Shown: piece after piece, positions 53,820 through 62,114 of the stretch | How the letters are laid out: the number at the start of each line of letters is the position of its first letter | How positions within the stretch are numbered: position 1 is the stretch's first letter | Source: Chitinophagales bacterium | GTDB lineage: Bacteria > Bacteroidota > Bacteroidia > Chitinophagales > Chitinophagaceae | Direction: 5' to 3' | Assembly: GCA_015654695.1 (NCBI GenBank) | Contig: JAATGJ010000123.1 | Coordinates: forward strand, 16,359 to 80,358 | DNA: 64,000 nt | Translations under genes and position numbers: made by a program | Notes under the pieces: generated by a model | What the model was told of the DNA's origin: nothing | The model's input: the letters and a program-made list of their open reading frames with translations, nothing else | Database searches by the model: none

Positions 53820-54710
53820 ATGAGCCGCAACAATTCCTATAAAGCCATTTTTTCCTCGCTCCTCCTGTTACTGACAGTACAGGTTGCTGATGCACAATCA
53901 AAAACCTCCGTGAGGGCCGCTGTTGATAAAAACAAAATACTGATCGGTGAAACGATTCAGCTATCCCTGGAAGCGGATATTCCCGAAAATGAAGCGATAC
54001 GGTTTTTCATTATTGATTCAATACCGCATTTTGAAATTAAGGAAAAACAAAAAGTTGATACTTCGAATACCAGCGATGGTACTGTTTTAAGACAGATCAT
54101 CCTTATCACCAGTTTTGATTCCGGGCACTGGGTAATGCCGTCATTTGTACTGGGAGAAAATATCGCCACGGATACTATCCCCATTGATGTTGCTTATTCT
54201 GACTTTAATCCTGAACAGGATTATCATGATATAAAAGACATCATAGAAGTAAACCCTGAGCAGGAAAAAGAAAAATGGTGGTTGTGGTATGCTATCGGGG
54301 GCGGGACGTTATTAATAATTCTTCTGCTTATTTATTTACTAAGAAAGAAAAAGCCCGCTGTTCAGGCTTTGGCTACAATTACAGACCCTTATGAGGAAGC
54401 GATGAAGCAATTAGAAAAATTGCAAAATGAAAGGACTGATCAAAAGCAATATTATTCGCGGCTGGTGGATATTTTCAGGATGTATATTTCGGAGAGAAAA
54501 GGAATTCATTCTTTACAAAAAACGACAGATGACCTGGTGGTTCAATTGAAAGGCATGCCTGTTACAAAAGAACAATTTGAAAAATTATCACAGGCTCTCC
54601 GGCTGAGTGATTTTGTAAAATTCGCCAAGTATGTTCCGTCACCGGATGATGATAAAACTATTTATGAAACAATTAAAGATTCAATTATTTCTATTGAGAA
54701 GATAATTTAA
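53820..54710 (+). CDS. BatD-like envelope protein of the Bat operon
   Basis: A 296-residue protein: signal peptide MSRNNSYKAIFSSLLLLLTV (cleavage near ADAQ), a periplasmic beta domain (about 28-150, KNKILIGETIQLSLEADIPE), one membrane helix at about 158-178 (WYAIGGGTLLIILLLIYLL), then a cytoplasmic helical domain (about 185-296, with YYSRLVDIFRMYISERKGIH). This is the BatD/DUF4381-like layout found between DUF58 and batA genes. It probably scaffolds the Bat complex across the inner membrane. Only one such gene is present; the operon is shorter than the classical batABCDE set. Confidence 0.75.
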   Translation: MSRNNSYKAIFSSLLLLLTVQVADAQSKTSVRAAVDKNKILIGETIQLSLEADIPENEAIRFFIIDSIPHFEIKEKQKVDTSNTSDGTVLRQIILITSFDSGHWVMPSFVLGENIATDTIPIDVAYSDFNPEQDYHDIKDIIEVNPEQEKEKWWLWYAIGGGTLLIILLLIYLLRKKKPAVQALATITDPYEEAMKQLEKLQNERTDQKQYYSRLVDIFRMYISERKGIHSLQKTTDDLVVQLKGMPVTKEQFEKLSQALRLSDFVKFAKYVPSPDDDKTIYETIKDSIISIEKII

Positions 54711-54712
54711 AC

Positions 54713-54836
54713 GAGGCTGTGTCAAAAGTGTTTTGGAACACAAAGAACACGACGGAATTATGTAACATATTTTTTGTGTACTTCGTGGTACGTTGTGTTT
54801 TTTGTGTTACTTTTTTTCTCTTTTGAGACAGCTTCT
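54713..54836. mobile_element. MITE-like element with terminal inverted repeats in the bat operon
   Basis: Left end gaggctgtgtcaaaagtg and right end (reverse complement) gaagctgtctcaaaagag agree at 15 of 18 bases; the element is about 124 bp and holds an internal hairpin from aacacaaagaacac with gtgttttttgtgtt. There is no ORF and no clear target duplication. It fills the gap between the BatD-like gene and batA. Non-autonomous transposon remnant is an inference. Confidence 0.6.
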
Positions 54837-54847
54837 TGATAAGGCCT

Positions 54848-55861
54848 ATGCTGTACAACTGGTTAAAAGAAATTGATTTTGCCCAGCCATTGGTGTTCGC
54901 ACAGTTTGTGTGGTTGCCCGTACTTATATGGTGCTATGTGAAAAAATACAACAGGAAACAGGCTACTATTAAAGTCTCCTCTGTGCAGGCATTTACCGTT
55001 TCTTCAGCGAAGAACCAGTTTCGTCACCTGCCATTTATTTTACGATTACTGGCTATAAGCTGTTTAATACTGGCATTGGCCCGGCCTCAAAAAAGAAATG
55101 ACCAGTCACAAACACTCGGGGAAGGAATAGATATTGTTTTGTGTATGGATGTAAGCGGTAGTATGGGTTCCCGGGATATTTTGCCATCACGGATGGAAGT
55201 GGCCAAAGAAGTCGCAGCGGAGTTTATCCGCAGCCGGCCCGTTGACAGGATCGGGATCGTAATATTTTCCGGGGAAGCATTTACCCAGGTGCCGCTTACG
55301 ACAGATAAAAATACATTGCTGACACAGATACAATCCCTGGAAAGCCGCAAATACCTGGCTGACGGAACGGTGATCGGCGAAGGACTGGCTACTGCGGTGG
55401 ACAGGTTATCAGAAAGCGAAGCAAAAAGCAAAGTGATCATTTTATTAACCGATGGCAAGGAAGATCCGCCGGAAACAAGATTAATTGACCCGCTGACGGC
55501 GCTGGAGATAGCAAAAGCCAAAGGAATTAAAGTGTATGCTATCGGTATGGGAGCGATGCCTTCCACTATTGTTGAAAGAACGGGTAATACACCCCTGCCA
55601 AAGAACCCGGCAATTGACTTTATAGATGTAGAACTCCTCCGAAAGATCGCTGAAGAAACAGGTGGCCGTTATTTCCGGGCAAAAGATAAAGAGGCCCTGC
55701 AATACATCTATGACCAGATAGATAAACTGGAAAAATCAAAAGTGGAAGTCACTTCTTATAAGCGGTTTGAAGAAAGGTTCCTGCCTTTTGTCCTGGCAGC
55801 ATTGGGATTCTTATTTCTTGAACTACTCCTGCGGTTTACTGTATTTAAAAAGTTCCCCTGA
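54848..55861 (+). CDS. BatA-type VWA domain membrane protein
   Basis: A 337-residue inner-membrane protein: membrane segments near the N-terminus (about 12-30 FVWLPVLIWCYV and 60-80 LPFILRLLAISCLILALA), a VWA domain (about 90-290) with the MIDAS motif CMDVSGSMGSRD and the later LTDGKEDPP, and a C-terminal membrane helix (FLPFVLAALGFLFLELLLRF). BatA proteins, with a MoxR ATPase, affect oxygen tolerance and envelope stress in Bacteroides. ATG 54848 follows aagg; the upstream TTG at 54836 lies at the MITE end. No batB follows; rsgA comes next. Confidence 0.88.
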   Translation: MLYNWLKEIDFAQPLVFAQFVWLPVLIWCYVKKYNRKQATIKVSSVQAFTVSSAKNQFRHLPFILRLLAISCLILALARPQKRNDQSQTLGEGIDIVLCMDVSGSMGSRDILPSRMEVAKEVAAEFIRSRPVDRIGIVIFSGEAFTQVPLTTDKNTLLTQIQSLESRKYLADGTVIGEGLATAVDRLSESEAKSKVIILLTDGKEDPPETRLIDPLTALEIAKAKGIKVYAIGMGAMPSTIVERTGNTPLPKNPAIDFIDVELLRKIAEETGGRYFRAKDKEALQYIYDQIDKLEKSKVEVTSYKRFEERFLPFVLAALGFLFLELLLRFTVFKKFP

Positions 55862-55907
55862 CAGTTGATGCAGTTTATTCGTGTTTATTCGTGAAATTCG
55901 TGGCCGC

Positions 55908-56840
55908 ATGAAAGCAACTATTTATAAATCCACCGGGAGCTGGTACACCGTAAAGGATGAATCGGGCAAATGGCATAATGCCCGCATGAAAGGTATTTTT
56001 AAAATGGATGAGATCACCAGTACCAACCCGGTGGCCGTGGGGGATGAAGTGGAAATTGAGGTAGAGAATGAAGGAGAAAGTACAGCTACTATTACAAAAA
56101 TCATTGACAGGAGAAATTATATCAACCGGCAATCGCCCCGCTTTGCTTACCAGCATCATATTGTAGCATCCAATCTAGACCAGTCTATGCTGGTAGCTAC
56201 CTTAAAAGAACCCCGGACCTCACAGGGGTTTATTGACCGTTTCCTCGTAGCATCGGAAATGCATCATGTACCTGCTCTTGTCGTATTCAACAAAGCAGAC
56301 CTGTATAAAAAAAAGGAACTGGAGAAATTTGAGCAATGGAAAAAAATGTATGAAGAAGCAGGGTACAAAGTTTTCCTGGTCAGTGTAAAAGACAATGAGG
56401 GTATAGAAATTTTACAAAAAGAATTAGCGGGTAAAACAACCCTGATCAGCGGGCATAGCGGCGTAGGAAAATCCTCTTTGCTGAATATCATATTACCGGA
56501 ACTGGCATTAAAAACCCAGAGCATAAGCGGGTGGAGCGGAAAGGGGCAGCATACTACTACGTTTGCTGAAATGCATGACCTTCCGCCAGCTGGCGGAGGC
56601 AGGATCATTGATACTCCGGGTATGCGGGAATTTGGTTTGGTGGATCTTTCCAAACAGGAAGTGTCGCATTATTTTCCGGAAATGAGGGAGCGGTTAAATG
56701 ATTGCCAGTTCAATAATTGCCTGCATGTAAACGAACCCGGATGTGCAGTAAAGCAAGCAGTAATAGATAAAGAGATCACCGAAGACAGGTATGTTAGTTA
56801 TGTAAATATCCTTGATTCAATAGGGGAGAAGAGTTATTGA
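55908..56840 (+). CDS. rsgA: Small ribosomal subunit biogenesis GTPase RsgA
   Basis: A 310-residue circularly permuted GTPase acting in late 30S maturation. The N-terminal OB domain is followed by the G motifs in permuted order: NKAD (G4), GHSGVGKSSLLN (G1/P-loop), TTTF (G2) and DTPG (G3), then the zinc-binding C-terminal region with CQFNNCLHVNEPGCAVKQAV (Cys/His ligands). ATG 55908 is chosen; the frame also opens at 55881. A small palindrome at 56579-56603 adds PPAGGG between the G2 and G3 motifs. A dispersed repeat begins at its stop. Confidence 0.94.
   Translation: MKATIYKSTGSWYTVKDESGKWHNARMKGIFKMDEITSTNPVAVGDEVEIEVENEGESTATITKIIDRRNYINRQSPRFAYQHHIVASNLDQSMLVATLKEPRTSQGFIDRFLVASEMHHVPALVVFNKADLYKKKELEKFEQWKKMYEEAGYKVFLVSVKDNEGIEILQKELAGKTTLISGHSGVGKSSLLNIILPELALKTQSISGWSGKGQHTTTFAEMHDLPPAGGGRIIDTPGMREFGLVDLSKQEVSHYFPEMRERLNDCQFNNCLHVNEPGCAVKQAVIDKEITEDRYVSYVNILDSIGEKSY
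56579..56603. repeat. Dispersed palindrome inside rsgA
   Basis: ccttccgccagctggcggag then gcagg, a perfect stem, matches the palindrome in the cobalamin riboswitch arm (13466-13488). In the protein it is the LPPAGGGR loop before DTPG. Confidence 0.6.
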
Positions 56841-56870
56841 CCCCCTGTTCCCCTAAAGGGATGACTTAGA
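56841..56870. repeat. Dispersed palindromic repeat abutting the rsgA stop
   Basis: ccccctgttcccctaaaggg then atgacttaga starts on the base after the stop codon and has the same order and orientation as the apaG copy (46378). Confidence 0.6.
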
Positions 56871-57071
56871 TCAATGATATTGATTGCTTATCACAGTCGT
56901 TCAAAGAAAAAGAGCCAATAGCTTTTTCGTCATATTGAAATTATGAATTAAATTTTTCTTTCGGAGAGACTTGCTGAGTAGTGGACAAAACACTGAATGG
57001 AGCATCAGAGCGGTGCAGCTGGTCAAATAATACCTGCAATAATCAGCAAATTTATAATCAATCAGAGTCTT

Positions 57072-57116
57072 TCTCAAGCCCCTCCAGAGTTTATCGAAGG
57101 AAGGGGTTTTGGGTTA
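57072..57116. repeat. Dispersed repeat at the 3' end of the gene at 57114
   Basis: tcaagcccctccagagttta...ggaaggggttttgggt carries a longer loop than other copies; in another frame it would read SQAPPEF...GRGFGL, like the peptide from the nadE copy. It ends at the stop codon of the gene on the minus strand. Confidence 0.55.
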
Positions 57117-57446
57117 CGCAATATTCCTTTTCGGTTCCTGGTTAAAGAGTTTAGGCTCTATCAGGTTGGCCAGGTCCACTACGGCCTTGTTGTCCTTAAT
57201 CTGTGCATCGTGGGTTTTTACAGGGTAGATAGAGATGCCGTTGTAAATACTATAATGAAGGGTAAGGAGATGGCCTTTGAATTTGAACTCCCAGTCAATG
57301 GCGTCGAAATCATCTGCTTTACTGGTAAAATGGATGCTGAAATAATCGGCGAGGATGTTCGCTACCTGGTAGAATCTTTTGAGGCCGCCGTCATCATCAA
57401 TGATGGCTTCGGTACATCCTAATGTGGTTCGCAGGGTAAGGCCCAT
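57114..57446 (-). CDS. Small conserved protein, function unknown
   Basis: A 110-residue soluble protein, acidic to neutral, with an N-terminal LTLRTTLGCTEAIIDDDGG, a middle DFDAIDWEFKFKGHLLTLHY and a C-terminal AVVDLANLIEPKL. No signal peptide, membrane segment or known motif is seen. Length and even composition suggest a genuine small domain of alpha/beta type. It stands alone on the minus strand, with a dispersed repeat reaching its stop codon. I do not recognise the family. Confidence 0.6.
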   Translation of the reverse strand: MGLTLRTTLGCTEAIIDDDGGLKRFYQVANILADYFSIHFTSKADDFDAIDWEFKFKGHLLTLHYSIYNGISIYPVKTHDAQIKDNKAVVDLANLIEPKLFNQEPKRNIA

Positions 57447-57521
57447 AGTAATATAGTTTATGTTTGTTAGTTGTTACTATAAGACCCGGATTCAAAAGGA
57501 ATCGCTGCACTTACTCCTAAA

Positions 57522-57707
57522 TTAACTTTTGAATTTCTTCGCTTTCCTGGCCGCTTTTGCTGATGCCGGATCGCCGCTTACCAGTTTTTCCGCCCCGACA
57601 TTTTTTCCATTGGTCGGGCAACCAGAGCCACGTTTGAACAGGTTGCATGACGTGGTGGTCATCAACACAAAACCGGAGATCGTAATTGCTAAAATTGACT
57701 TTTTCAT
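57522..57707 (-). CDS. Small lipoprotein, function unknown
   Basis: A 61-residue predicted lipoprotein: MKKSILAITISGFVLMTTTS is followed by the lipid-attachment Cys (lipobox TTSC) and a short mature part of about 40 residues with one further Cys, ending in the basic ARKAKKFKS. No folded domain is evident. It lies between the unknown small gene and the gamma-carbonic anhydrase, all on the minus strand. Function unknown; envelope location is inferred from the lipobox. Confidence 0.6.
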   Translation of the reverse strand: MKKSILAITISGFVLMTTTSCNLFKRGSGCPTNGKNVGAEKLVSGDPASAKAARKAKKFKS

Positions 57708-57815
57708 TGCTCTTTTTCTGTATGTCTCTAACGAATTTAAATATTATTAATTGCTTTTACCAGCGTAAAAGCCCTGCGTAATAAAGGCTGTATTTGATTC
57801 CCGAAGGCTAACTAA

Positions 57816-58358
57816 TTATAGCTCCGGAGGCTGAATTCCCGGCTGGTATCTGAACCAATCCGCATACTTAACGTAATTAGTAGCGATTCGGTTAATCTCT
57901 CCGCTGATCTTATCCTGCGAAATATCCTTCACTTTTTTGGCGGGTACCCCGGCATAAATACTCCCGGCTTCACAAACCGTATTTTCCAGTACCACCGCCC
58001 CGGCGGCAATGATCGTATTAGTATGAACAACGGCATTGTCCATTATGATGGCGCCCATACCGATCAATACATTATCATGGAGCGTACAACCATGTACAAT
58101 AGCATGGTGCCCGATCGAAACATTATTTCCAATAATTGTGCCGCATCGCTGGTAAGTGCAATGGATACAGGCGCCGTCCTGGATATTCACTTTATTACCT
58201 ATACGAATAAAATTCACATCTCCACGAACGACCGTATTGAACCAGATACTGCAATCATCACCCATTACTACATCTCCAACGATAGTAGCATTGGGAGCAA
58301 TGAATGTATTAGCGCCAAATTGCGGATGTTTATCTTCTACGGGGAGTATTACAGGCAT
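57816..58358 (-). CDS. Gamma-carbonic anhydrase family protein (left-handed beta-helix)
   Basis: A 180-residue hexapeptide-repeat protein: repeats such as IVGDVVMGDDCSIWFNTVVRGD, RIGNKVNIQDGACIHC and GIGHHAIVHGCTLHDNVLIGMGA form a left-handed beta helix; the histidines in IHC and SIGHHAIVHGC are the zinc ligands of the gamma class. Members are carbonic anhydrases or homologues such as YrdA and PaaY. Cytoplasmic, trimeric by family. It has no evident operon partner. Its length is typical. Confidence 0.9.
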   Translation of the reverse strand: MPVILPVEDKHPQFGANTFIAPNATIVGDVVMGDDCSIWFNTVVRGDVNFIRIGNKVNIQDGACIHCTYQRCGTIIGNNVSIGHHAIVHGCTLHDNVLIGMGAIIMDNAVVHTNTIIAAGAVVLENTVCEAGSIYAGVPAKKVKDISQDKISGEINRIATNYVKYADWFRYQPGIQPPEL

Positions 58359-58528
58359 GAGGAAAGTTTAAATGCTTGTTGAAGTTACAAACTGTTGCCC
58401 TAGCCTGCACATAATTAAACATACATCTCTCTTCGTGTTTTCTCAAAAAGGGAAGATGAGGAGGCTAAAGCTTTTTACTGTTTTTATGAAAGAAAAAATA
58501 CGATCTTCCCCCTTTCAAAGCAAACTGT

Positions 58529-58975
58529 ATGGGAGTAAAAAATCTTTTTGATCCCGCCGTCAAGCAGGATATTATTGCCCGCATTAATAAATTGACACCG
58601 CAATCTCAGCGGCAATGGGGCAAGATGGATGTGGCGCAGATGCTGGCCCACTGCCAGATGCCACTTGGGGTTGCTACAGGCGACCATAAACTGAAAGGCA
58701 GTTTTTTTATTAAACTGGTCGGGCCATTATTTAAAAAACAATTGTTTAATGACAAGCCTTTTAAACGTGACCTGCCTACTGATAAATCATTTAAAATAGC
58801 TGATACCAGGGATTTTGAAAAGGAGAAACAAAAACTGGTACAGATGATCAGTGTTTTTTCTGAAACGGCTATGTCAAGTGAGCCACATCCTTTCTTTGGC
58901 AAGTTAACCAAAGAGGAATGGAGTAAGGGAACATGGAAACATTTAGATCATCACTTGCAGCAGTTTGGAGTATAA
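58529..58975 (+). CDS. DUF1569 (DinB-like) protein
   Basis: A 148-residue helical protein matching DUF1569, a DinB/YfiT-like four-helix bundle: LFDPAVKQDIIARINKLTPQ, WGKMDVAQMLAHCQMPLGVA (the His typically binds metal) and TKEEWSKGTWKHLDHHLQQF near the end, whose His cluster completes the putative metal site. The function is unknown; the DinB fold often binds Ni or Zn. It stands alone on the plus strand between two minus-strand genes. Confidence 0.82.
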   Translation: MGVKNLFDPAVKQDIIARINKLTPQSQRQWGKMDVAQMLAHCQMPLGVATGDHKLKGSFFIKLVGPLFKKQLFNDKPFKRDLPTDKSFKIADTRDFEKEKQKLVQMISVFSETAMSSEPHPFFGKLTKEEWSKGTWKHLDHHLQQFGV

Positions 58976-59117
58976 GAATCTAAAAAAAATTGTTCCAAAA
59001 AGAAGTCCCAACACTGAGATACAAAGTAAAACAAAGGCCTTTTTCAAATAAGCCTCCCGGTCAAAACCTCAGAATCGTTGTTACTCTGTGTTTATCTTTT
59101 TCTTTAAAACGGTTTTC

Positions 59118-60608
59118 TTATCCGATGGCATTTAATACAATCTCTTTTAATTTATTAATAGCCACTCTTTCCTGCTCCATTGAATCCCTGTGCCGGATAG
59201 TAACCGTATTATCTTCTTTAGATTGATGATCAACCGTTACGCAAAAAGGGGTGCCTAATGCATCCATGCGGCGATAACGCTTACCTATTGCATCCTTCTC
59301 CTCATAGAAACAACGGAAAGAAGATCTGCAATCATCAATAATTTGTTTGGCTATTTCCGGTAACCCGTCTCTTTTTATCAAAGGGAAAACAGCCAGTTTA
59401 ATCGGTGCCAGTTTAGGCTGAAATTTCAATACCACACGGCTATCCGGTTTTTCCGGTGTCCCGAGGTCTTGCTCTTCATAAGCCTGGCTCATTACAGCAA
59501 GGAACATACGGTCAAGACCAATAGATGTTTCGATCACATACGGAATATAATTACCATAAGGTTTACCGGTAGCAGGGTCAACATCATTATCAAAATACTG
59601 CATTTTCTTTTTACTGTATTCCTGGTGCTGTTTCAGATCGAAATCGGTACGACTGTGAATACCTTCCAGTTCTTTAAAACCAATGGGAAATTCAAATTCA
59701 ATATCGCAGGCAGCATCCGCATAGTGGGCCAGTTTTACGTGGTCATGATAGCGGTATTTCTCTGCCGGCATGTCCAGGCTTTTATGCCATTCCAGTCTTG
59801 TTACTTTCCATTTCTCATACCATTCCTTTTGTGTGCCCGGGCGGATGAAGAATTGCATTTCCATTTGTTCAAATTCCCGCATACGAAAAATGAATTGCCT
59901 CGCTACTATTTCATTCCGGAATGCCTTACCTATTTGTGCAATACCAAACGGGATTCTCATTCTCCCGGTTTTTTGCACATTTAGGAAGTTGACGAAGATA
60001 CCCTGTGCAGTTTCAGGTCGCAGATAGACTTTATTATTCTCATCATCAGCCGATACAGTAGAGCCAAACTCAGTAGAAAACATCAGGTTGAACTGGCGAA
60101 TATCTGTCCAATTGCTGGTACCACTAATGGGGCACTTTATTTTATTGTCTTCTATTAGCTTTTTTAAACCGGCAAAATCATCTTTAGCAATTAATGCATC
60201 CATCGAAGCCAATACATCTTTTGCTAATTGCTCATTGCCGGTTGCTGATTGCTCATCAGCAAAACCTTCTATTAAATGATCAACCCGGTATCTTTTTTTA
60301 CTGTCCTTATTATCAATCATCGGGTCGTTGAAATTATCAACGTGACCGGAAGCCTTCCAGGTGGTTGGGTGCATAAAGATGGCTGCATCTATACCCACTA
60401 TATTATCGTGGAGTTGCGTCATGCTTTTCCACCAATAGTCTTTGATATTTTTTTTCAGTTCACTGCCCCATTGGCCATAATCATATACTGCTTGTAAGCC
60501 ATCATATATTTCACTGGAGGGAAAAATAAATCCGTATTCTTTGCAATGCGAAATGATCGCCTGGAACCTCGCCTGCCGGGAGGCAGGTTTATTGGAATCG
60601 TTTGCCAT
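59118..60608 (-). CDS. glyS: Glycyl-tRNA synthetase, alpha2 type
   Basis: Charges tRNA-Gly. A class II synthetase of 496 residues: FPSSEIYDGLQAVYDYGQWG (N-terminal motif-1 region), RPETAQGIFVNFLNVQKTGR, motif 2 FRNEIVARQFIFRMREFEQMEM, motif 3 ETSIGLDRMFLAVM, and an anticodon-binding domain (KLAPIKLAVFPL). ATG 60608 is fixed by a -7 box six bases upstream. Two dispersed repeats are in frame: a palindrome encoding KPASRQAR at residues 7-14 and a short direct repeat encoding DEQSATGNEQLA near residue 118. Both sit in surface-type positions. Confidence 0.94.
   Translation of the reverse strand: MANDSNKPASRQARFQAIISHCKEYGFIFPSSEIYDGLQAVYDYGQWGSELKKNIKDYWWKSMTQLHDNIVGIDAAIFMHPTTWKASGHVDNFNDPMIDNKDSKKRYRVDHLIEGFADEQSATGNEQLAKDVLASMDALIAKDDFAGLKKLIEDNKIKCPISGTSNWTDIRQFNLMFSTEFGSTVSADDENNKVYLRPETAQGIFVNFLNVQKTGRMRIPFGIAQIGKAFRNEIVARQFIFRMREFEQMEMQFFIRPGTQKEWYEKWKVTRLEWHKSLDMPAEKYRYHDHVKLAHYADAACDIEFEFPIGFKELEGIHSRTDFDLKQHQEYSKKKMQYFDNDVDPATGKPYGNYIPYVIETSIGLDRMFLAVMSQAYEEQDLGTPEKPDSRVVLKFQPKLAPIKLAVFPLIKRDGLPEIAKQIIDDCRSSFRCFYEEKDAIGKRYRRMDALGTPFCVTVDHQSKEDNTVTIRHRDSMEQERVAINKLKEIVLNAIG
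60221..60257. repeat. Short direct repeat inside glyS
   Basis: Two imperfect copies of gctaattgctcattgc and gctgattgctcatc lie side by side; on the minus strand they read EQSATGNEQL. It resembles the AT-rich direct repeats at 19942 and 63467 in style. Confidence 0.5.
60567..60590. repeat. Dispersed palindrome inside glyS
   Basis: cctcgcctgccgggaggcag gttt reads KPASRQAR on the minus strand. It shares the gcctgcc/ggcagg stem with the copy beside the cobalamin riboswitch (13340). Confidence 0.7.
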
Positions 60609-60614
60609 AAGGCG

Positions 60615-60623
60615 GCAAAGATA
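60615..60623 (-). promoter_or_regulatory. Bacteroidota -7 box for glyS
   Basis: Minus strand TATCTTTGC ends six bases before the ATG at 60608, showing that the frame upstream (to 60638) is not translated. Confidence 0.6.
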
Positions 60624-60660
60624 AAATTCTGTGAACAATTACCGGAAGAGAATATAAAAG

Positions 60661-61665
60661 CTAACAAGGGTCGGCTTTCGGCGAAATGTTTTTATCCGGT
60701 TGAGTGTTTTCGATCTTTCCTGTAACGCCGGTATTTTCCGCATGGTTTTTTAATGAGGCATGCGATTCCACTTCTTTTTGTTCTACCCATACCGCATAAT
60801 TATTGGGGAATATCTGGCAACCCCGGCTGATGGCGTGTACGCGGGTAAAAACTGCCCCGAAATAAAGAATAATGGAAGAATAATACACCCACAATAAGAT
60901 GACGATAAGCGAGCCGGCTGCTCCATAAGCCGAGGTCATCCTGCTGTTATGCCCGAGGTAATAACTGATCAGGAAACGGCCTCCCATAAATAGTATGGCG
61001 GTAGTGATAGCCCCGGCCCTTACATCCTTCCATTTGATGCGGGCATCCGGCAATATTTTGAAAATGATACCGAATAAAAAAGCCGTGATCAAAAAAGTAA
61101 AAATAATATTGAATATATACACAACGTAAACCTGTAGTTCGGGAAAACTCTGTGAAAGCCGGGAAAGGAAAACATCCATCAGGCCATTAATGATGAGCGA
61201 TACCAGCAATAAAAAACCCAGTGTGATGATCATTGAAAAAGAAAGCAGGCGATTAATGATCAGTCTCAGCCAGCCTTTTCCTTTAAGGGGTTTGGCTTTC
61301 AGGTGCCATATCTGGTTAATGGAATCCTGGATCTCTGTAAAAACTCCGGTAGCGCCTATCACTAATGTGGCGACACCTATAATAGCCGCTAAATTGCTGC
61401 CGGAAGACAATGTTGCATTCCGGATCGTTTCCTGTATCTGTAAAGCCGCATCCTTACCGACAAAACCAGCGATTTGCCCATACACTCCTCCTTCTACGGC
61501 CTGGCGGCCATAAAAAATATCGCTGACCCATATAATAATGATGAGAAGGGCGGGTATAGAGAAAATAGTATAATAGGCAAGGGCTGCACTAAGCTTCAGC
61601 ACCTTATTGTCTATAAATTCGACAAAAGTCTCTTTGGTGATATTCCACGCTCTTTTTAATGACAT
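60661..61665 (-). CDS. YihY/BrkB family inner-membrane protein
   Basis: A 334-residue protein with six or so membrane helices in the family order: LKLSAALAYYTIFSIPALLI (helix 1), IIGVATLVIGATGVFTEIQDSINQIW, LLSFSMIITLGFLLLVSLII, VYIFNIIFTFLITAFLFGII, GAIT-TAILFMGGRFLISYYLG, and YGAAGSLIVILLWVYYSSIILYFGAVFT. The family (formerly called ribonuclease BN) is widespread, with no confirmed activity. The C-terminal tail (about 285-334) is hydrophilic. It ends upstream of the nucleotidyltransferase pair on the same strand. Confidence 0.88.
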   Translation of the reverse strand: MSLKRAWNITKETFVEFIDNKVLKLSAALAYYTIFSIPALLIIIIWVSDIFYGRQAVEGGVYGQIAGFVGKDAALQIQETIRNATLSSGSNLAAIIGVATLVIGATGVFTEIQDSINQIWHLKAKPLKGKGWLRLIINRLLSFSMIITLGFLLLVSLIINGLMDVFLSRLSQSFPELQVYVVYIFNIIFTFLITAFLFGIIFKILPDARIKWKDVRAGAITTAILFMGGRFLISYYLGHNSRMTSAYGAAGSLIVILLWVYYSSIILYFGAVFTRVHAISRGCQIFPNNYAVWVEQKEVESHASLKNHAENTGVTGKIENTQPDKNISPKADPC

Positions 61666-61904
61666 AAATAATAATTAAACATCTGGTTAAATAATCATAC
61701 ATAGTGCCAAATACGATGGGATGCCAATAAGGGAGGCTGATTGGAGACAATAAATACATTTTTGATACCAGCGACATTAACACAGATGATCTTTGATGCA
61801 AGTTTACACATGATAAATGGTATCGGCACAAAAAACACTTATCGGCAAAATAAACCCGATATTGATTATTAACATCAGGGACGCCCCTTAATCTATTCGA
61901 TTGG

Positions 61905-62114
61905 TCAATCAGATAGTATTTTGCCTGTTTTTTTCAGGTATTCGCCTGCAAAATCAAGGTCACCTAATGGAAGACCCATTTTTCTTTTGGCCTCACGTAG
62001 CCCGTTTAGCATGGCATCATTATCCACCAGGAACTGGTAAAGTCTTTCTCCGGGTGTTTTATCAAGCCAGAGTTTTAATTGCAGGTCTTTTATATGTTGA
62101 GGTGTGTCAGTCAT
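61905..62114 (-). CDS. Small protein paired with the nucleotidyltransferase
   Basis: A 69-residue helical, charged protein: TPQHIKDLQLKLWLDKTPGE, RLYQFLVDNDAMLNGLREAK and a C-terminal GDLDFAGEYLKKTGK. No known motif. It starts inside the end of the nucleotidyltransferase gene with an eight-base overlap (ATGACTGA), so the two are translationally coupled and very likely work together, as in two-gene modules. It may be the antitoxin or an adaptor (inference). Small, intracellular. Confidence 0.65.
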   Translation of the reverse strand: MTDTPQHIKDLQLKLWLDKTPGERLYQFLVDNDAMLNGLREAKRKMGLPLGDLDFAGEYLKKTGKILSD

